DNA of 64,000 nt from assembly GCF_900172355.1 (NCBI RefSeq), contig NZ_FWFZ01000014.1, positions 1 through 64,000 of the forward strand, given 5' to 3'. Position 1 is the first letter of the stretch. The number at the start of each line of letters is the position of its first letter. The position numbers were made by a program, and so were the translations under genes. The DNA comes from Roseisalinus antarcticus. GTDB taxonomy: Bacteria > Pseudomonadota > Alphaproteobacteria > Rhodobacterales > Rhodobacteraceae. The notes under the pieces were generated by a model. It worked only from the letters and a program-made list of their open reading frames with translations, was not told the origin of the DNA and searched no databases. This document shows positions 36,135 through 49,290 of this stretch, piece by piece.

Positions 36135-39100
36135 ATGAAGATCGAACGCCGTTTCACGAAGTCGGGGCAGGACGCATACGACGGTATTGATTTCCGGATC
36201 ACCTCTTCGGAGATCCGCAATCCCGACGGGTCCACCGTCTTCAAGCTGGACGGCTGCGAAGTGCCCGCATCGTGGAGCCAGGTCGCCTCTGACGTCATCG
36301 CGCAGAAGTATTACCGCAAGGCCGGTGTGCCTTCCGAGATCGAGCCCGTGAAGGAAAAGGGCGTGCCCGCGTTCCTGTGGCGCGGCAAGCCCGCCGCCGG
36401 GGCCACCATGTCGGGTGAGACTTCTGCCCGGCAGGTGTTCGACCGGCTGGCCGGCGCCTGGGCCTATTGGGGCTGGAAGGGCGGCTATTTCACGACCGAA
36501 GAGGACGCTTCGGCCTATTACGACGAGATGCGCTACATGCTGGCCACCCAGATGGCCGCGCCGAACAGCCCGCAATGGTTCAACACCGGCCTGCACTGGG
36601 CCTACGGCATCGACGGCCCGGCCCAGGGGCATTTCTATGTCGACTGGAAGACCGGCAAGCTGACCAAGTCGAAAACCTCCTACGAGCATCCGCAGCCCCA
36701 TGCCTGCTTCATCCAGAGCGTGCAGGACGACCTGGTGAACGAGGGCGGCATCATGGATCTGTGGGTCCGCGAGGCGCGGCTGTTCAAGTACGGCTCGGGC
36801 ACCGGCACGAACTTCTCGTCGCTGCGCGCCGAGGGCGAAAAGCTCTCGGGCGGCGGCAAGTCGTCGGGGCTGATGGGCTTTTTGAAGATTGGCGACCGCG
36901 CGGCGGGCGCCATCAAGTCTGGCGGCACGACCCGTCGGGCAGCGAAGATGGTGATCGTGGACGCCGATCACCCGGATATCGAGGACTTCATCAACTGGAA
37001 GGTCCTCGAGGAACAGAAGGTCGCGTCCATCGTCGCCGGCAGCAAAATGCACGAGCAGAAGCTCAATGCCATCTTCGCGGCGATCCGGACCTGGGACGGT
37101 GCAGAGGCCGACGCCTACGACCCGGGCTCCAACGGGGCTCTGAAAGAGGCGATCCGCGACGCAAAGAAGGTCTGCATTCCAGAGACATACGTAAAGCGGG
37201 TGCTGGATTATGCCCGGCAGGGCCATACCAGCATCCACTTCCCCACCTATGACACGGATTGGGACAGCGAGGCCTACAACTCGGTCTCGGGTCAGAATTC
37301 GAACAACTCGATCCGCGTGACCGACGCCTTCCTGCAGGCGGTCCGCGAGGATGCCGACTGGGACCTGATCTCGCGCACCGACGGGTCGGTCGCCAAGACC
37401 GTCAAGGCCCGTGACCTGTGGGAGCAGGTCGGCCACGCCGCCTGGGCCTGCGCGGATCCGGGCATCCAGTTTCACGACACCGTCAACGCCTGGCACACCT
37501 GCCCCGAAGACGGGGCGATCCGCGGCTCCAACCCGTGCTCGGAATACATGTTCCTGGACGACACCGCCTGCAACCTGGCCTCGATGAACCTGCTGACCTT
37601 CCACAAGGACGGCGCGTTCCAGTCCGAGGATTACATGCATGCCTCGCGGCTCTGGACCGTCACGCTCGAAATCTCGGTGATGATGGCGCAGTTCCCGTCG
37701 AAGGAGATCGCCCAGCGGTCCTATGACTTCCGCACGCTGGGTCTGGGCTATGCCAACATCGGCGGCCTGCTGATGAACATGGGGCTGGGCTATGACAGCA
37801 AGGAGGGCCGGGCCATGGCCGGGGCGCTCACCGCGCTCATGACCGGCGTGTCCTATGCCACCTCGGCCGAGATGGCGGGCGAGCTTGGCGCCTTCCCGGG
37901 CTTTGCCAAGAACCGCGACCACATGCTGCGCGTCATCCGCAACCATCGCACCGCCGCGCACGGCCAGGCGGACGGCTACGAGGCGCTCGCGGTCAAGCCG
38001 GTCCCGCTGGATCACGCCAACTGCCCCGATCCGCGGCTGGTGTCGCTGGCCACGGCCGCCTGGGACGAGGCCCTGTCGCTGGGCGAGGCCAACGGCTATC
38101 GCAACGCGCAGGCCACCGTGATCGCGCCCACCGGCACCATCGGCCTGGTGATGGATTGCGACACCACCGGGATCGAGCCCGACTTCGCCCTGGTGAAGTT
38201 CAAGAAGCTTGCCGGCGGCGGGTATTTCAAGATCATCAACCAGTCGGTGCCCGCGGCGCTTGAAAAGCTCGGCTATGGCCCGGCCCAGATCGAGGAAATC
38301 ATCTGCTATGCGGTGGGCCACGGCACCATCGGCCATGCGCCGGGGATCAGCCATGCCTCCCTGCGCCAGAAGGGCTTCACCGATGCCGAGATCGCGAAGG
38401 TCGAAGAGGCGCTTCCGCAGGCCTTCGACATCCGCTTTGTCTTCAACCAGTGGACCCTGGGCGAGGAGTTCTGCACCCGTACGCTGAAGATCCCGGCCGA
38501 GAAACTGTCGGACCCGACCTTCGACCTGTTGCGGCACCTGGGCTTCAGCAAGGCCGACATCGACGCCGCCAACAACCATGTCTGCGGGACGATGACCCTG
38601 GAAGGCGCGCCGCACCTGGCCGAAAAGCACTACGGCGTGTTCGACTGCGCCAACCCCTGCGGCAAGACCGGCAAGCGCTACCTCAGCGTGGAAAGCCACA
38701 TCCGCATGATGGCGGCGGCGCAGAGCTTCATCTCGGGGGCGATCTCCAAGACGATCAACATGGCCAACCACGCCAGCATCGAGGATTGCCAGAAGGCCTA
38801 CGAGCTGTCCTGGTCCCTTGGGGTCAAGGCCAACGCGCTCTACCGCGACGGCTCCAAGCTGTCGCAGCCGCTGGCCTCGGCGCTGATCGACGATGACGAG
38901 GACGCCCGCGAGACCCTGGAGAGCGGCAGCACCCACGAGAAGGCGACCGTGCTGGCCGAGAAGATCGTCGAGAAGATCATCATCAAGGAGGTCGAGAAGG
39001 CGCAGGCGCGGGACAAGATGCCCCACCGCCGGCGCGGCTATACCCAGAAGGCCATCGTGGGCAACCACAAGGTTTACCTGCGCACCGGCGAATACGACGA

Positions 39101-39806
39101 CGGGCGGCTGGGCGAGATCTTCATCGACATGCACAAGGAGGGCGCGGGCTTTCGGGCGATGATGAACAACTTCGCCATCGCGGTGTCGGTCGGCCTGCAA
39201 TACGGGGTGCCGCTGGAGGAATTCGTCGACGCCTTCACCTTCACCAAGTTCGAGCCGGCCGGGATGGTGCAGGGCAACGATTCGATCAAATCGGCGACCT
39301 CGATCCTCGACTACATCTTCCGCGAACTGGCGGTCAGCTACCTCGACCGCACCGACCTTGCCCATGTGAAGCCCGAGGGCGTCGGCTTCGACGAGATCGG
39401 CCGCGGCGAGGAAGAGGGGGCGCCGAACTTCCGCGAGATCCCCGACAGCCGCGGCGCCTCGCCGATGGATGTCCTGCGCCAGGTCGCGTCGTCCGGCTAC
39501 GTCCGCAAGCGGGTGCCGCAAGAGCTGATGGTGCTTCAGGGCGGGGCCACGCCGTCGGTCGTCGTGGATGGGGCAGAGCCGGTCGCAACCCTCGCGACCA
39601 TCGTCTCCGACGCGTCGACCGGGACGGGCGGGCTTGCGACCGCGACGAAAGGCACGACGTCGACCATCGCAATCACGGCCCGCGACAAGGCCAAGATGCA
39701 GGGTTACGAGGGCGATCCCTGCGGCGAATGCGGCAATTACACGCTGGTCCGGAATGGCACCTGCATGAAGTGCAACACCTGCGGCGGCACCTCCGGGTGC
39801 AGCTGA
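36135..39806 (+). CDS. nrdJ: Adenosylcobalamin-dependent class II ribonucleotide reductase
   Basis: 1,223 residues, single-chain class II RNR reducing ribonucleotides with a B12-derived radical and no oxygen requirement. It begins [20 protein letters not shown]. Marks include [19 protein letters not shown], the substrate cysteine region [16 protein letters not shown], radical-site [16 protein letters not shown], and [16 protein letters not shown] later in the chain. The C-terminus is a zinc-ribbon-like [20 protein letters not shown] tail followed by GGTSGCS. It spans the usual length of the large alphaproteobacterial NrdJ. It is the only RNR in this window. Confidence 0.97.
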   Translation: MKIERRFTKSGQDAYDGIDFRITSSEIRNPDGSTVFKLDGCEVPASWSQVASDVIAQKYYRKAGVPSEIEPVKEKGVPAFLWRGKPAAGATMSGETSARQVFDRLAGAWAYWGWKGGYFTTEEDASAYYDEMRYMLATQMAAPNSPQWFNTGLHWAYGIDGPAQGHFYVDWKTGKLTKSKTSYEHPQPHACFIQSVQDDLVNEGGIMDLWVREARLFKYGSGTGTNFSSLRAEGEKLSGGGKSSGLMGFLKIGDRAAGAIKSGGTTRRAAKMVIVDADHPDIEDFINWKVLEEQKVASIVAGSKMHEQKLNAIFAAIRTWDGAEADAYDPGSNGALKEAIRDAKKVCIPETYVKRVLDYARQGHTSIHFPTYDTDWDSEAYNSVSGQNSNNSIRVTDAFLQAVREDADWDLISRTDGSVAKTVKARDLWEQVGHAAWACADPGIQFHDTVNAWHTCPEDGAIRGSNPCSEYMFLDDTACNLASMNLLTFHKDGAFQSEDYMHASRLWTVTLEISVMMAQFPSKEIAQRSYDFRTLGLGYANIGGLLMNMGLGYDSKEGRAMAGALTALMTGVSYATSAEMAGELGAFPGFAKNRDHMLRVIRNHRTAAHGQADGYEALAVKPVPLDHANCPDPRLVSLATAAWDEALSLGEANGYRNAQATVIAPTGTIGLVMDCDTTGIEPDFALVKFKKLAGGGYFKIINQSVPAALEKLGYGPAQIEEIICYAVGHGTIGHAPGISHASLRQKGFTDAEIAKVEEALPQAFDIRFVFNQWTLGEEFCTRTLKIPAEKLSDPTFDLLRHLGFSKADIDAANNHVCGTMTLEGAPHLAEKHYGVFDCANPCGKTGKRYLSVESHIRMMAAAQSFISGAISKTINMANHASIEDCQKAYELSWSLGVKANALYRDGSKLSQPLASALIDDDEDARETLESGSTHEKATVLAEKIVEKIIIKEVEKAQARDKMPHRRRGYTQKAIVGNHKVYLRTGEYDDGRLGEIFIDMHKEGAGFRAMMNNFAIAVSVGLQYGVPLEEFVDAFTFTKFEPAGMVQGNDSIKSATSILDYIFRELAVSYLDRTDLAHVKPEGVGFDEIGRGEEEGAPNFREIPDSRGASPMDVLRQVASSGYVRKRVPQELMVLQGGATPSVVVDGAEPVATLATIVSDASTGTGGLATATKGTTSTIAITARDKAKMQGYEGDPCGECGNYTLVRNGTCMKCNTCGGTSGCS

Positions 39807-39810
39807 GGCG

Positions 39811-39834
39811 CCAGATTATTCGCGAATAATCTGG
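39811..39834. repeat. 24-bp perfect palindrome, family copy 3
   Basis: CCAGATTATTCG followed by its exact reverse complement, four bases after the nrdJ stop and before the convergent cupin-enolase unit. Confidence 0.9.
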
Positions 39835-39839
39835 GTTGC

Positions 39840-40006
39840 GCGAGACAAGATACGGGAGCGCCGGGCAGTCAGGCAAATTCTGTCCCCCGCTTCCGTCCCG
39901 CCCCCCGAGGGGGGGCATGACGTTCAGGCCGCAGGCAGAAACCGGGCGGTACAAAGAACGAGCCTGAACGGCAAACCTAACGGGGGCTTCGGCCCCCGTT
40001 TTTTTT
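39840..40006 (+). ncRNA. Candidate small RNA or structured nrdJ 3' UTR
   Basis: Gene-free stretch with three consecutive strong hairpins: GCCCCCC-GAG-GGGGGGC (39900 to 39916), a 9-bp perfect inverted repeat CGTTCAGGC/GCCTGAACG (39921 to 39929 with 39962 to 39970), and a classical terminator with a TTCG loop and eight T's. A terminator 170 bp beyond nrdJ, after the palindrome, suggests either a long structured 3' UTR or an independent sRNA. No promoter could be assigned with confidence. No family was recognised. Confidence 0.4.
39979..40006 (+). terminator. Strong intrinsic terminator
   Basis: Stem AACGGGGGC, loop TTCG, GCCCCCGTT, then a run of eight T's. It terminates nrdJ transcription or the candidate small RNA. 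Confidence 0.92.
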
Positions 40007-40126
40007 ATGAAATTCAGGGCTTTGCAGGGGGATGTGAATGCGACGCACGACCTCGGGCCGCCGAAGGTGGCGCGACCCTTCCGCCTTTGCGGGGCCTGGC
40101 CGCGACGGCGCCGGCGATCCCGGGAC

Positions 40127-40555
40127 CTAGCCCCGCGGGATGTCGAAGCCCGGTTCCGCCAGCTCGAAGCCTTCGAACCGGAACCCGGGCGAGACCGTGC
40201 AGCTGACCAGCGTCCAGTCGCCGGTGGAGCGGGCCGCCTGCCAGAACCCGGCCGGCACCAGGCCCTGGGGGCGTTCGCCCGCCGCAAGATCCGGGCCGAG
40301 GGTCTGGTCCGTTGCCGGGCCGTCTCCGGTCTCGGCGATGGACAGAACCAGCGGCGCGCCCGCGTTGTAGTGCCAGATCTCCACCGCATCGACCCGGTGC
40401 CAATGGCTGACCTCGCCGGCCTTGAGCAGGAAATAGATGCAGGTGCCCGCGGGGCGCGCGCCCTCGGCCGCCTCCGCCACCCAGGTCTGGCGGAAATGGC
40501 CCCCCTCCGGATGCGGAGAGAGGCCGAGCGTCGCGACGATCTCGTCGGCGGTCAC
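40127..40555 (-). CDS. DUF985 family cupin
   Basis: 142 residues. PHPEGGHFRQTWVAEA, IYFLLKAGEVSHWHRVDAVE and WHYNAGAPLVLSI are typical of the DUF985 cupin family. VSCTVSPGFRFEGFELAE closes the barrel. His residues in HWHR and EIWHY look like metal ligands. The GTG at 40555 lies five bases after the enolase stop, so it is cotranscribed with eno. No substrate is known; a sugar-related role is only a guess from cupin relatives. Confidence 0.85.
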   Translation of the reverse strand: MTADEIVATLGLSPHPEGGHFRQTWVAEAAEGARPAGTCIYFLLKAGEVSHWHRVDAVEIWHYNAGAPLVLSIAETGDGPATDQTLGPDLAAGERPQGLVPAGFWQAARSTGDWTLVSCTVSPGFRFEGFELAEPGFDIPRG

Positions 40556-40560
40556 CGGGC

Positions 40561-43207
<2,647 letters not shown>

Positions 43208-43325
43208 GGGATCGTCCTGTGTCCTCGCCAGTCGTCTCTATCGCAGCGGGCCGCGCGAGGCCAGCCGCGCAACCGGGGGGGCGGGGCCGGTTCATGCGGC
43301 AGCCTCCGGTGGGGGGACTGAACAG

Positions 43326-44597
43326 CTAGGGCAGCAGCTCTGGCTCCCGGCTCAGCCGGGAGGCAAGGCGCCCGACGGTCAGCCCCTGAACGATGATCGA
43401 GAAGATCACGACCACATAGGTCGCCGTCAGGATCACGGGCTTCCACTCGCTGTCCGGCAGCGACAGCGCCAGCGCGACCGAGATGCCGCCCTTCAGCCCG
43501 CCCCAGGTCATGATCGGGATCACCCCGGCCGAAAAGCTGCGGAACGGGCGCAGCAGCAGGACCGGCACGGCCACCGCCGCCAGGCGCGCCACCAGCGCCA
43601 GGGCGATGGCGAAGACCCCCGACAGCAGCAGGTCCGGCCCGAAGGCGACCGCGAAGACCTCGAAGCCGATCATCAGGAACAGCACCGCGTTGAGGATCTC
43701 GTCGACCAGAGTCCAGAAGGCATCGACATAGCGCCGCGTCTCTTCGGACATCCCGTGCCGGGTGCCGATCTCGCCGATCAGAAGCCCCGCGCAGACCGCC
43801 ATGATCGGGGCCGAGACATGCAGTGCCACGGCCAGCTCGTATCCGCCGAACGCCAGCCCGAGGGTAATCAGCACCTCCAGCGAGTAATCGTCGATCCGGC
43901 GCATCACCCGGAAGGTGAGCCACCCCAGCACCAGGCCCAGCAGGGCCCCGCCGCCGGCCTCCTGCAGGAACAACAGGGCGGCGTCGGAAAGCCCACCCCC
44001 GGCACCCCCGGCACCCCCGGCATGGTGCGGGTCCGAAGGAAAGGCGAGGCCCAGCAGCACCAGGAACACGACATAGGCCACACCGTCGTTGAACAGGCTC
44101 TCTCCGGCGATCTTGGTCTCCAGCGCCTTGGGCAGGTCCGCGTTGCGCAGCACGCCCAGCACGGCGACCGGATCGGTCGGAGAGATCAGGGCGCCGAACA
44201 CCAGCGCCACGATCAGCGGCATCCCCGTGAGCCAGGAAAAGCCGAAGCCCACGATGGCGGTCGACAGGCCGATGCCGATGGTCGCCATCAGCATCACCGG
44301 CAGCCATTCCGCCCGCAGCCGCTCTAGCTTCACATGCAGCGCCCCGGCGAACAGCAGCAGGCCCAGCATCCCCTCCAGCAGCGCGTCCGAGAACTCGATC
44401 TCCAGCACACCCGCGCGGATCGTCTCGGCCACCGTGAGCGCGGGAAACAGCGCGTCGGTCACGAGCACGGCGAGCGAGGCCAGCAGCGCCACCACCAGGA
44501 TCCCGATCGCCGAGGGCAGCCGCAGGAACAGGTAGTTGATCGTGCCGAAGGCGCCGGCGAGCACGATAAGAAGCGAGGCAATCTGCAACAGGGTCAT
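43326..44597 (-). CDS. Cation:proton antiporter, CPA1 (NhaP) family
   Basis: 423 residues, about 12 membrane segments. The CPA1 core ALISPTDPVAVLGVLR carries the ion-binding ND/DP pair; GESLFNDGVAYVVFLVLLGL has the second conserved Asp; MTWGGLKGGISVALALSLPD is the signature near the C-terminus. It should exchange Na+ (or K+) for H+ across the inner membrane. A GGA/GGC microrepeat (three GGCACCCCC units on the plus strand, about 44000 to 44022) encodes a glycine loop (HHAGGAGGAGGG). ATG 44597 is used. Confidence 0.93.
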   Translation of the reverse strand: MTLLQIASLLIVLAGAFGTINYLFLRLPSAIGILVVALLASLAVLVTDALFPALTVAETIRAGVLEIEFSDALLEGMLGLLLFAGALHVKLERLRAEWLPVMLMATIGIGLSTAIVGFGFSWLTGMPLIVALVFGALISPTDPVAVLGVLRNADLPKALETKIAGESLFNDGVAYVVFLVLLGLAFPSDPHHAGGAGGAGGGLSDAALLFLQEAGGGALLGLVLGWLTFRVMRRIDDYSLEVLITLGLAFGGYELAVALHVSAPIMAVCAGLLIGEIGTRHGMSEETRRYVDAFWTLVDEILNAVLFLMIGFEVFAVAFGPDLLLSGVFAIALALVARLAAVAVPVLLLRPFRSFSAGVIPIMTWGGLKGGISVALALSLPDSEWKPVILTATYVVVIFSIIVQGLTVGRLASRLSREPELLP

Positions 44598-44631
44598 CCG
44601 GCGCTCCGTGGCTTTGGTCGGTGGCCAAGCG

Positions 44632-45444
44632 CTAGCACGGGCGCGGGGGTCGGGAAACTCTGCCCGCGGCAAGGTGCGGGAATTTCATCCAGGTGCCCCC
44701 TAGGGGCCGCACCAACGCCCCGGTGCCGATCTTGAACCGCGCGAGGCCGGGTGCTGTCTCGGTGTCCACCTGCCCGAGGTCGAGGCAGCGCACGCCCCTG
44801 GCCTGCAACCAGAGGATCGCCTCCCAGAGCAGCCGGCGATGGCTGTCCCGCCGCCGCGCCTCCGGCCCGCTCCAGCCGATGTGATAGGTCGCGGTGTCGC
44901 CGTGCAGGACCAGCAGGATGCCCGCGTCCTCGCCGCTTTGCAGGACCCGGACAGCCCCCGGCGCGACCGCTGCCATCGCCGCCGTGAGGCCGAGGGGCAA
45001 GGCGCGGTAGCGCCGCCGCCGGCGCTGCGCCGCCTCCCGCGCCAGAAGCCAGCCGTGCCGGGCGGGGTCGAAGGCGGCATGGTTCAGCCCCGGCGCCTCG
45101 GCCCGCCGCAGCGCTGTCCGCCAGGCCCCGTGCAGCCGCAGGCGCAGATCCTCCGGCGCGGGCGCGAGGTCCAGCAGCGCCACATGGGACGGCGTGGCGA
45201 TGCGCCGGTAGCCCATGGCGCGCAGCGCGGCCCCGCAGGCGGCGCTTTCGGCATTGACGATCAGGGGGCGGAGGCCGTCGGCCGGGCCGGGGATCTCCGC
45301 GCGCGAGCTCAGCGTCAGCGGCAGGCCGCAGACCCGGCGTCGGACCACCAGCAGGCGCGCCTCGCCCAGGCACACCCGGAAGGTCTCGACGCCCAGCGCG
45401 GCCAGCGCCTCGGCAAAGATCGGATGTTGCTGCAACGCATTCAT
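44632..45444 (-). CDS. GNAT/FemAB-like acyltransferase-type protein
   Basis: 270 residues. MNALQQHPIFAEALAALGVE at the start and RRDSHRRLLWEAILWLQARG near 205 with CLDLGQVDTETAPGLARFKI match the 'FemAB/GNAT-like' group found in alphaproteobacteria, where the last motif (D-G...GLxxFKxG-type) is conserved. ATG 45444 chosen; the upstream frame lacks homology. Substrate unknown; relatives transfer aminoacyl or acyl groups. It is divergent from the small ORF at 45490. Confidence 0.75.
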   Translation of the reverse strand: MNALQQHPIFAEALAALGVETFRVCLGEARLLVVRRRVCGLPLTLSSRAEIPGPADGLRPLIVNAESAACGAALRAMGYRRIATPSHVALLDLAPAPEDLRLRLHGAWRTALRRAEAPGLNHAAFDPARHGWLLAREAAQRRRRRYRALPLGLTAAMAAVAPGAVRVLQSGEDAGILLVLHGDTATYHIGWSGPEARRRDSHRRLLWEAILWLQARGVRCLDLGQVDTETAPGLARFKIGTGALVRPLGGTWMKFPHLAAGRVSRPPRPC

Positions 45445-45489
45445 GGCCCAGTTAGGACAAAGTAAACCTAAGGGCGCGTTAATGGCGCC

Positions 45490-45627
45490 ATGCGCGAGAT
45501 CAAGAAGATTGCCGGCATTCATGCCCCCGCAATGCGGCTGACCCCGCTTGGTGCGGCGCTTCTGGCCGCGGGGATTGCCCTGCCGGCCGGGCTCCTGCTC
45601 TGTGGGCTGGATTGGCTGGTGTTCTGA
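45490..45627 (+). CDS. Small single-helix membrane protein (45 residues)
   Basis: Starts MREIKKIAGIHAPAMRLTPL, followed by a hydrophobic helix (GAALLAAGIALPAGLLLCGL) and ends DWLVF. The basic N-terminus and one helix look like a genuine small membrane protein. No strong ribosome binding site is seen. It is divergent from the acyltransferase at 45444 across a 45-bp gap. Confidence 0.5.
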   Translation: MREIKKIAGIHAPAMRLTPLGAALLAAGIALPAGLLLCGLDWLVF

Positions 45628-45771
45628 CGGGCGGTTCCTGACGGGACAGGGCAAGACGTCGCGCGGGCTCCGCAGGTGGGACCCTTTGCCGGACGTGAGG
45701 CATCATTGCGGACCGAGGGGCACGTCGTCAGGCCAGCTTTCAAGCAGGTCCAAGATGAGGGAAAGCCCGGC

Positions 45772-46215
45772 TCAGGGGCCGCTCTCGGACGCGGCATCGC
45801 AAAAGAGGTTGCAGCAGCAAGACAGCAGGCCGACGGCGTCGTCCAGATCCCCCTCGGTGCGGACGTTGTTCCCGCCGGCGGGGAAATCGAACAGCGCCCA
45901 GGGCTCGAAGCGCACACCCTTGTCGCCCGTCTCGATGAAGCGGGCGACCACGAGTTCGCCCGGGCGGCCGCGGAACAGCGCCAGCGACATCAGGATGCCG
46001 TCCGGAACCGGTCGGGTGTGGCGCAGGGCCCCGGGGCTGAACCCGGTCAGCTCGGCGGCGGAAAGCGGTGTGCGCTCGAACCCGCCGCGCACCGCTTCGC
46101 CGGCCGCCTCTATGGCCGCGGCGCGGAGGCGAAAGCGCCCCTCGACGAAGGCGGCGGATCGTGACGCTCCCCTTATGCAAAGCGCCCGGCGACCCGGGTG
46201 ACGTGGTGCCTGCAT
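45772..46215 (-). CDS. Hypothetical protein
   Basis: 147 residues, not recognised. The central part (ILMSLALFRGRPGELVVARF, then ETGDKGVRFEPWALFDFPAG) looks like a folded domain. The C-terminus is cysteine-rich (LLSCCCNLFCDAAS). The ATG at 46215 overlaps the preceding small ORF by 43 bases; no better start exists in frame. The two ORFs may be one gene broken by a frameshift, or a coupled pair downstream of tyrS. Confidence 0.5.
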   Translation of the reverse strand: MQAPRHPGRRALCIRGASRSAAFVEGRFRLRAAAIEAAGEAVRGGFERTPLSAAELTGFSPGALRHTRPVPDGILMSLALFRGRPGELVVARFIETGDKGVRFEPWALFDFPAGGNNVRTEGDLDDAVGLLSCCCNLFCDAASESGP

Positions 46216-46415
46216 TCGGCCCCCTCGGCCTCGCAGGCCACCTCCAACCCGTTGCGGGACAGGATCGGCACCGGCAGCGCAGTGCGCAGGCGGTCGTGCT
46301 CCTCGGGCGGCGTCTGCCGCAGAATCCGACCTTGTCTCTCTCCGAACGCCGGGTAATCGGCGCGGGCAAAGACGTCGGAAAAGACGTGGGCCTTCAGCAC
46401 CGCGTCGCGCATCAT
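46173..46415 (-). CDS. Hypothetical small protein
   Basis: 80 residues: MMRDAVLKAHVFSDVFARAD, then RILRQTPPEEHDRLRTALPV, ending with two cysteines (ACEAEGAECRHH). No family recognised. It overlaps the 45772 to 46215 frame and follows tyrS on the same strand by about 220 bases, which hold nothing I can identify. Confidence 0.45.
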   Translation of the reverse strand: MMRDAVLKAHVFSDVFARADYPAFGERQGRILRQTPPEEHDRLRTALPVPILSRNGLEVACEAEGAECRHHVTRVAGRFA

Positions 46416-46639
46416 TGGGCGCAGACGCACAAGCAGAGAGCGCCCTTCTTGCGGCTCACGTGCGCTTCGTTGACCATTCGAGCCAGGAAGATCGCTTGCG
46501 CCCCATCGAGGCAAGGGTGCGGATCTTGCAGGCGCCGATGCCCCCGGTCGAGACCCCGGCCGCGCCTTGCGCACCGCTTCCCTTCATCGCGCAAGGGTGG
46601 CCGGTCCGCCGGCCCCCCTCACCATTGCATCAAGGCCCG

Positions 46640-47890
46640 TCAGCCAAGCTGAACCAGCGCGTGCCGCTTCTTTCCGGCCGAGAGCTTGATCGGCGCCGAC
46701 AGCGCACCGCGATCCAGCACCAGCCCCGCATCGGTCAGCGGCTGGTCGTCGAGCCGCGCACCGTTGTCGGCGATCAGGCGCTTGGCCTCCTTGCCAGAGC
46801 CGGCAAGCCCGGACCGGACGATCAGCTGCACCACCGAGATCCCGTCGCCCACTTCCTCGGCCGACAGCACCAGGGTGGGCAGGTCGTCACCGACGCCGCC
46901 CTTCTCGAACACCTCGCGGGCGGTCGCTTCGGCCGCGCGGGCCGCCTCGGGCCCGTGCAGCAGGCCCGTCACCTCGTTGGCCAGCAGGATCTTGGCCTCG
47001 TTGATCTCGGAGCCTTCCAGCCGCCCCATCCGGTCGCATTCCTCCACCGGCACTTCGGTAAAAAGCTTCAGGAACCGCCCCGTGTCGGCATCGGTCGTGT
47101 TCCGCCAGAACTGCCAGAAGGCGTAGGGCGACAGCATCTCGGCATCCAGCCAGATCGCGCCGCCCTGGCTCTTGCCCATCTTGCGCCCGTCCGAGGTGGT
47201 CAGCAGCGGCGTGGTCAGGCCATAGATCTCGTGGTCGAGCACCCGGCGCGTCAGGTCGATGCCGTTGACGATGTTGCCCCATTGGTCGGACCCGCCCATC
47301 TGCAACAGGCAGCCGTGTCGGCGGTTGAGCTCGAGGAAATCGTAGGCCTGCAGGATCATGTAGTTGAACTCGAGAAACGACAGCGACTGCTCGCGGTCGA
47401 GCCGCGATTTCACGGATTCGAACGACAGCATCCGGTTGACCGAGAAGTGCCGCCCGATGTCGCGCAGGAAATCGAGGTAGTTGAGCCCGTCGAGCCATTC
47501 GGCATTGTTGAGCATCATCGCGTCGCCGTCGCCCGCGCCGTAGCCGAGGTATTGCGAGAACACGCGCCCCATCCCGGCGATGTTGTCGTCGATCTGCGCC
47601 GGCGACAGCAGCGGGCGCTCGTCGGCCCGGAACGACGGGTCGCCCACCTTGGTGGTGCCCCCGCCCATCAGCGTGATCGGCTTGTGCCCGGTCTTCTGGA
47701 ACCAGCGCAGCAGCATGATGTTCAGCAGGTGGCCGACATGCAGCGACCGCGCGGTGGCGTCATAGCCGATATAGGCCGTGACCGGCCCCCGCGACAGGGC
47801 GTCGTCCAGTCCCTGGTAGTCGGTGCAATCGGCCAGAAAGCCCCGCTCCATTATGGTGGCCATGAAATCCGATTTCGGGTGGTAGGTCAT
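46640..47890 (-). CDS. tyrS: Tyrosyl-tRNA synthetase
   Basis: 416 residues, class I synthetase charging tRNA-Tyr. [20 protein letters not shown] contains the HIGH equivalent [21 protein letters not shown] binds the amino acid and adenylate. The KMSKS equivalent is [15 protein letters not shown]-terminal S4 RNA-binding domain (about 350 to 415, [18 protein letters not shown]) completes the bacterial TyrRS architecture. ATG 47890 follows AAGGAACA. Divergent from anmK over a 64-bp spacer. Confidence 0.97.
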   Translation of the reverse strand: MTYHPKSDFMATIMERGFLADCTDYQGLDDALSRGPVTAYIGYDATARSLHVGHLLNIMLLRWFQKTGHKPITLMGGGTTKVGDPSFRADERPLLSPAQIDDNIAGMGRVFSQYLGYGAGDGDAMMLNNAEWLDGLNYLDFLRDIGRHFSVNRMLSFESVKSRLDREQSLSFLEFNYMILQAYDFLELNRRHGCLLQMGGSDQWGNIVNGIDLTRRVLDHEIYGLTTPLLTTSDGRKMGKSQGGAIWLDAEMLSPYAFWQFWRNTTDADTGRFLKLFTEVPVEECDRMGRLEGSEINEAKILLANEVTGLLHGPEAARAAEATAREVFEKGGVGDDLPTLVLSAEEVGDGISVVQLIVRSGLAGSGKEAKRLIADNGARLDDQPLTDAGLVLDRGALSAPIKLSAGKKRHALVQLG

Positions 47891-47954
47891 CGCTCTTGTT
47901 CCTTTCGGCCGCGCGAGGCACTCTATAGGGCGAGGCCGGTCAGAGGAAAAGCGG

Positions 47955-49109
47955 ATGTTGAAGACGGGGCCCGTCCGGGCGCTTGGGGCGATGTCGGGCA
48001 CGTCGCTCGACGGGGTCGATGCCGCCGTGATCGTGACCGACGGCCACGAGATCCTGGAGTTCGGCGAGACCGCGTATCGGCCCTATTCGCCCACCGACCG
48101 GATGATCCTGCGCGGGGCCCTCGGGCTCTGGCCGGGCGAGCCCGGGGTCGCCGCCGCGACCGAGGTGGTGGACGATTGCCACATGGCCTGTCTTGCCGGT
48201 CTCGCCGCCGACCTCGTGGGGTTTCACGGCCAGACCCTGGCCCACGATCCCGCCGGGCGCGGCACCCACCAGGCGGGCGACGGGCAGGCGCTGGCCGATT
48301 ACCTGCGCCTGCCGGTGGTCTGGGATTTCCGCAGTTCCGACGTGCGGCTGGGCGGGCAGGGTGCGCCGCTGGCCCCGTTCTATCATTTCGCATTGGCCCG
48401 CCGCATCAGGGCCAGGGCACCGCTGGCCTTCCTCAACCTCGGCGGGGTCGGCAACCTGACCTGGATCGACCCTGCGCACCCCAGGCCCGAGACCGAGGGC
48501 GCCCTGCTGGCTTTCGACACCGGCCCGGCGAATGCGCCGATCGACGACCTGATGATGCAACGCCGTGGCCTGCCGCGGGATGCGGACGGGGCCCTGGCCC
48601 GGCAGGGCGATGTCGACGAAGGCGTGCTGGACGGCTTTCTCAAGCACCGGTTCTTTGCCCGGATGCCGCCGAAATCCCTCGACCGGGACGCCTTCGCGGC
48701 GCTGTCGCAGGCTGTCGCCGGGCTTTCCGATGCCGATGCGGCCGCCACGCTCACCGCATGTGCGGCCGCCGCGGTCGTGGGCGGGCTGGAGCATTGCCCG
48801 ATCCCGCCCGAGCGGTTGCTCGTCACCGGCGGGGGGCGCCACAACGCCACCCTGATGGAGATGATCGCCGCCGGCGCCGACATCCCCGTCGTCCCGGTGG
48901 AGGCCGTGGGCCTCGATGGCGACATGCTCGAGGCGCAGGCCTTCGCCTATCTGGCCGTGCGGGTGATCCGCGGCCTGCCGACCAGTTGCCCAGGCACGAC
49001 AGGCGTGGCCGCCGCCGTGGGCGGCGGACAGCTCAGCCGGCCCCAGCATCGCCTGGCGGCTCAGGCAGGCGCGGCACCCGCGGGCACAAGGGCCCACACG
49101 GGGATGTGA
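47955..49109 (+). CDS. anmK: Anhydro-N-acetylmuramic acid kinase
   Basis: 384 residues. It phosphorylates and opens 1,6-anhydroMurNAc released during cell-wall recycling. [19 protein letters not shown] is the family N-terminus. Also [44 protein letters not shown] and [17 protein letters not shown]. The C-terminal [16 protein letters not shown] and [20 protein letters not shown] are diagnostic. The last 45 residues, rich in Ala/Gly, are longer than usual. Confidence 0.95.
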   Translation: MLKTGPVRALGAMSGTSLDGVDAAVIVTDGHEILEFGETAYRPYSPTDRMILRGALGLWPGEPGVAAATEVVDDCHMACLAGLAADLVGFHGQTLAHDPAGRGTHQAGDGQALADYLRLPVVWDFRSSDVRLGGQGAPLAPFYHFALARRIRARAPLAFLNLGGVGNLTWIDPAHPRPETEGALLAFDTGPANAPIDDLMMQRRGLPRDADGALARQGDVDEGVLDGFLKHRFFARMPPKSLDRDAFAALSQAVAGLSDADAAATLTACAAAAVVGGLEHCPIPPERLLVTGGGRHNATLMEMIAAGADIPVVPVEAVGLDGDMLEAQAFAYLAVRVIRGLPTSCPGTTGVAAAVGGGQLSRPQHRLAAQAGAAPAGTRAHTGM

Positions 49110-49290
49110 CCGCGCCGGGCCACGTCCCCGCGCCAAATCCAGCCGATTCCGTCGCGCCAGGTGGCGGGGATTGGCCGAGCGCCGCCCCCTGCGCAAGCCG
49201 CCGATTGAACCGCCTCCCCGATGATCCGTTATGTCGCTCTCACGACGCGGCCCGCAAACAGGCAAGGGCCCCATCGACAGGAGTATGACC

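Noticed and set aside
36126-39521. Long minus-strand open frame opposite nrdJ
   Set aside because: A by-product of high GC in the third codon positions of nrdJ; no homology.
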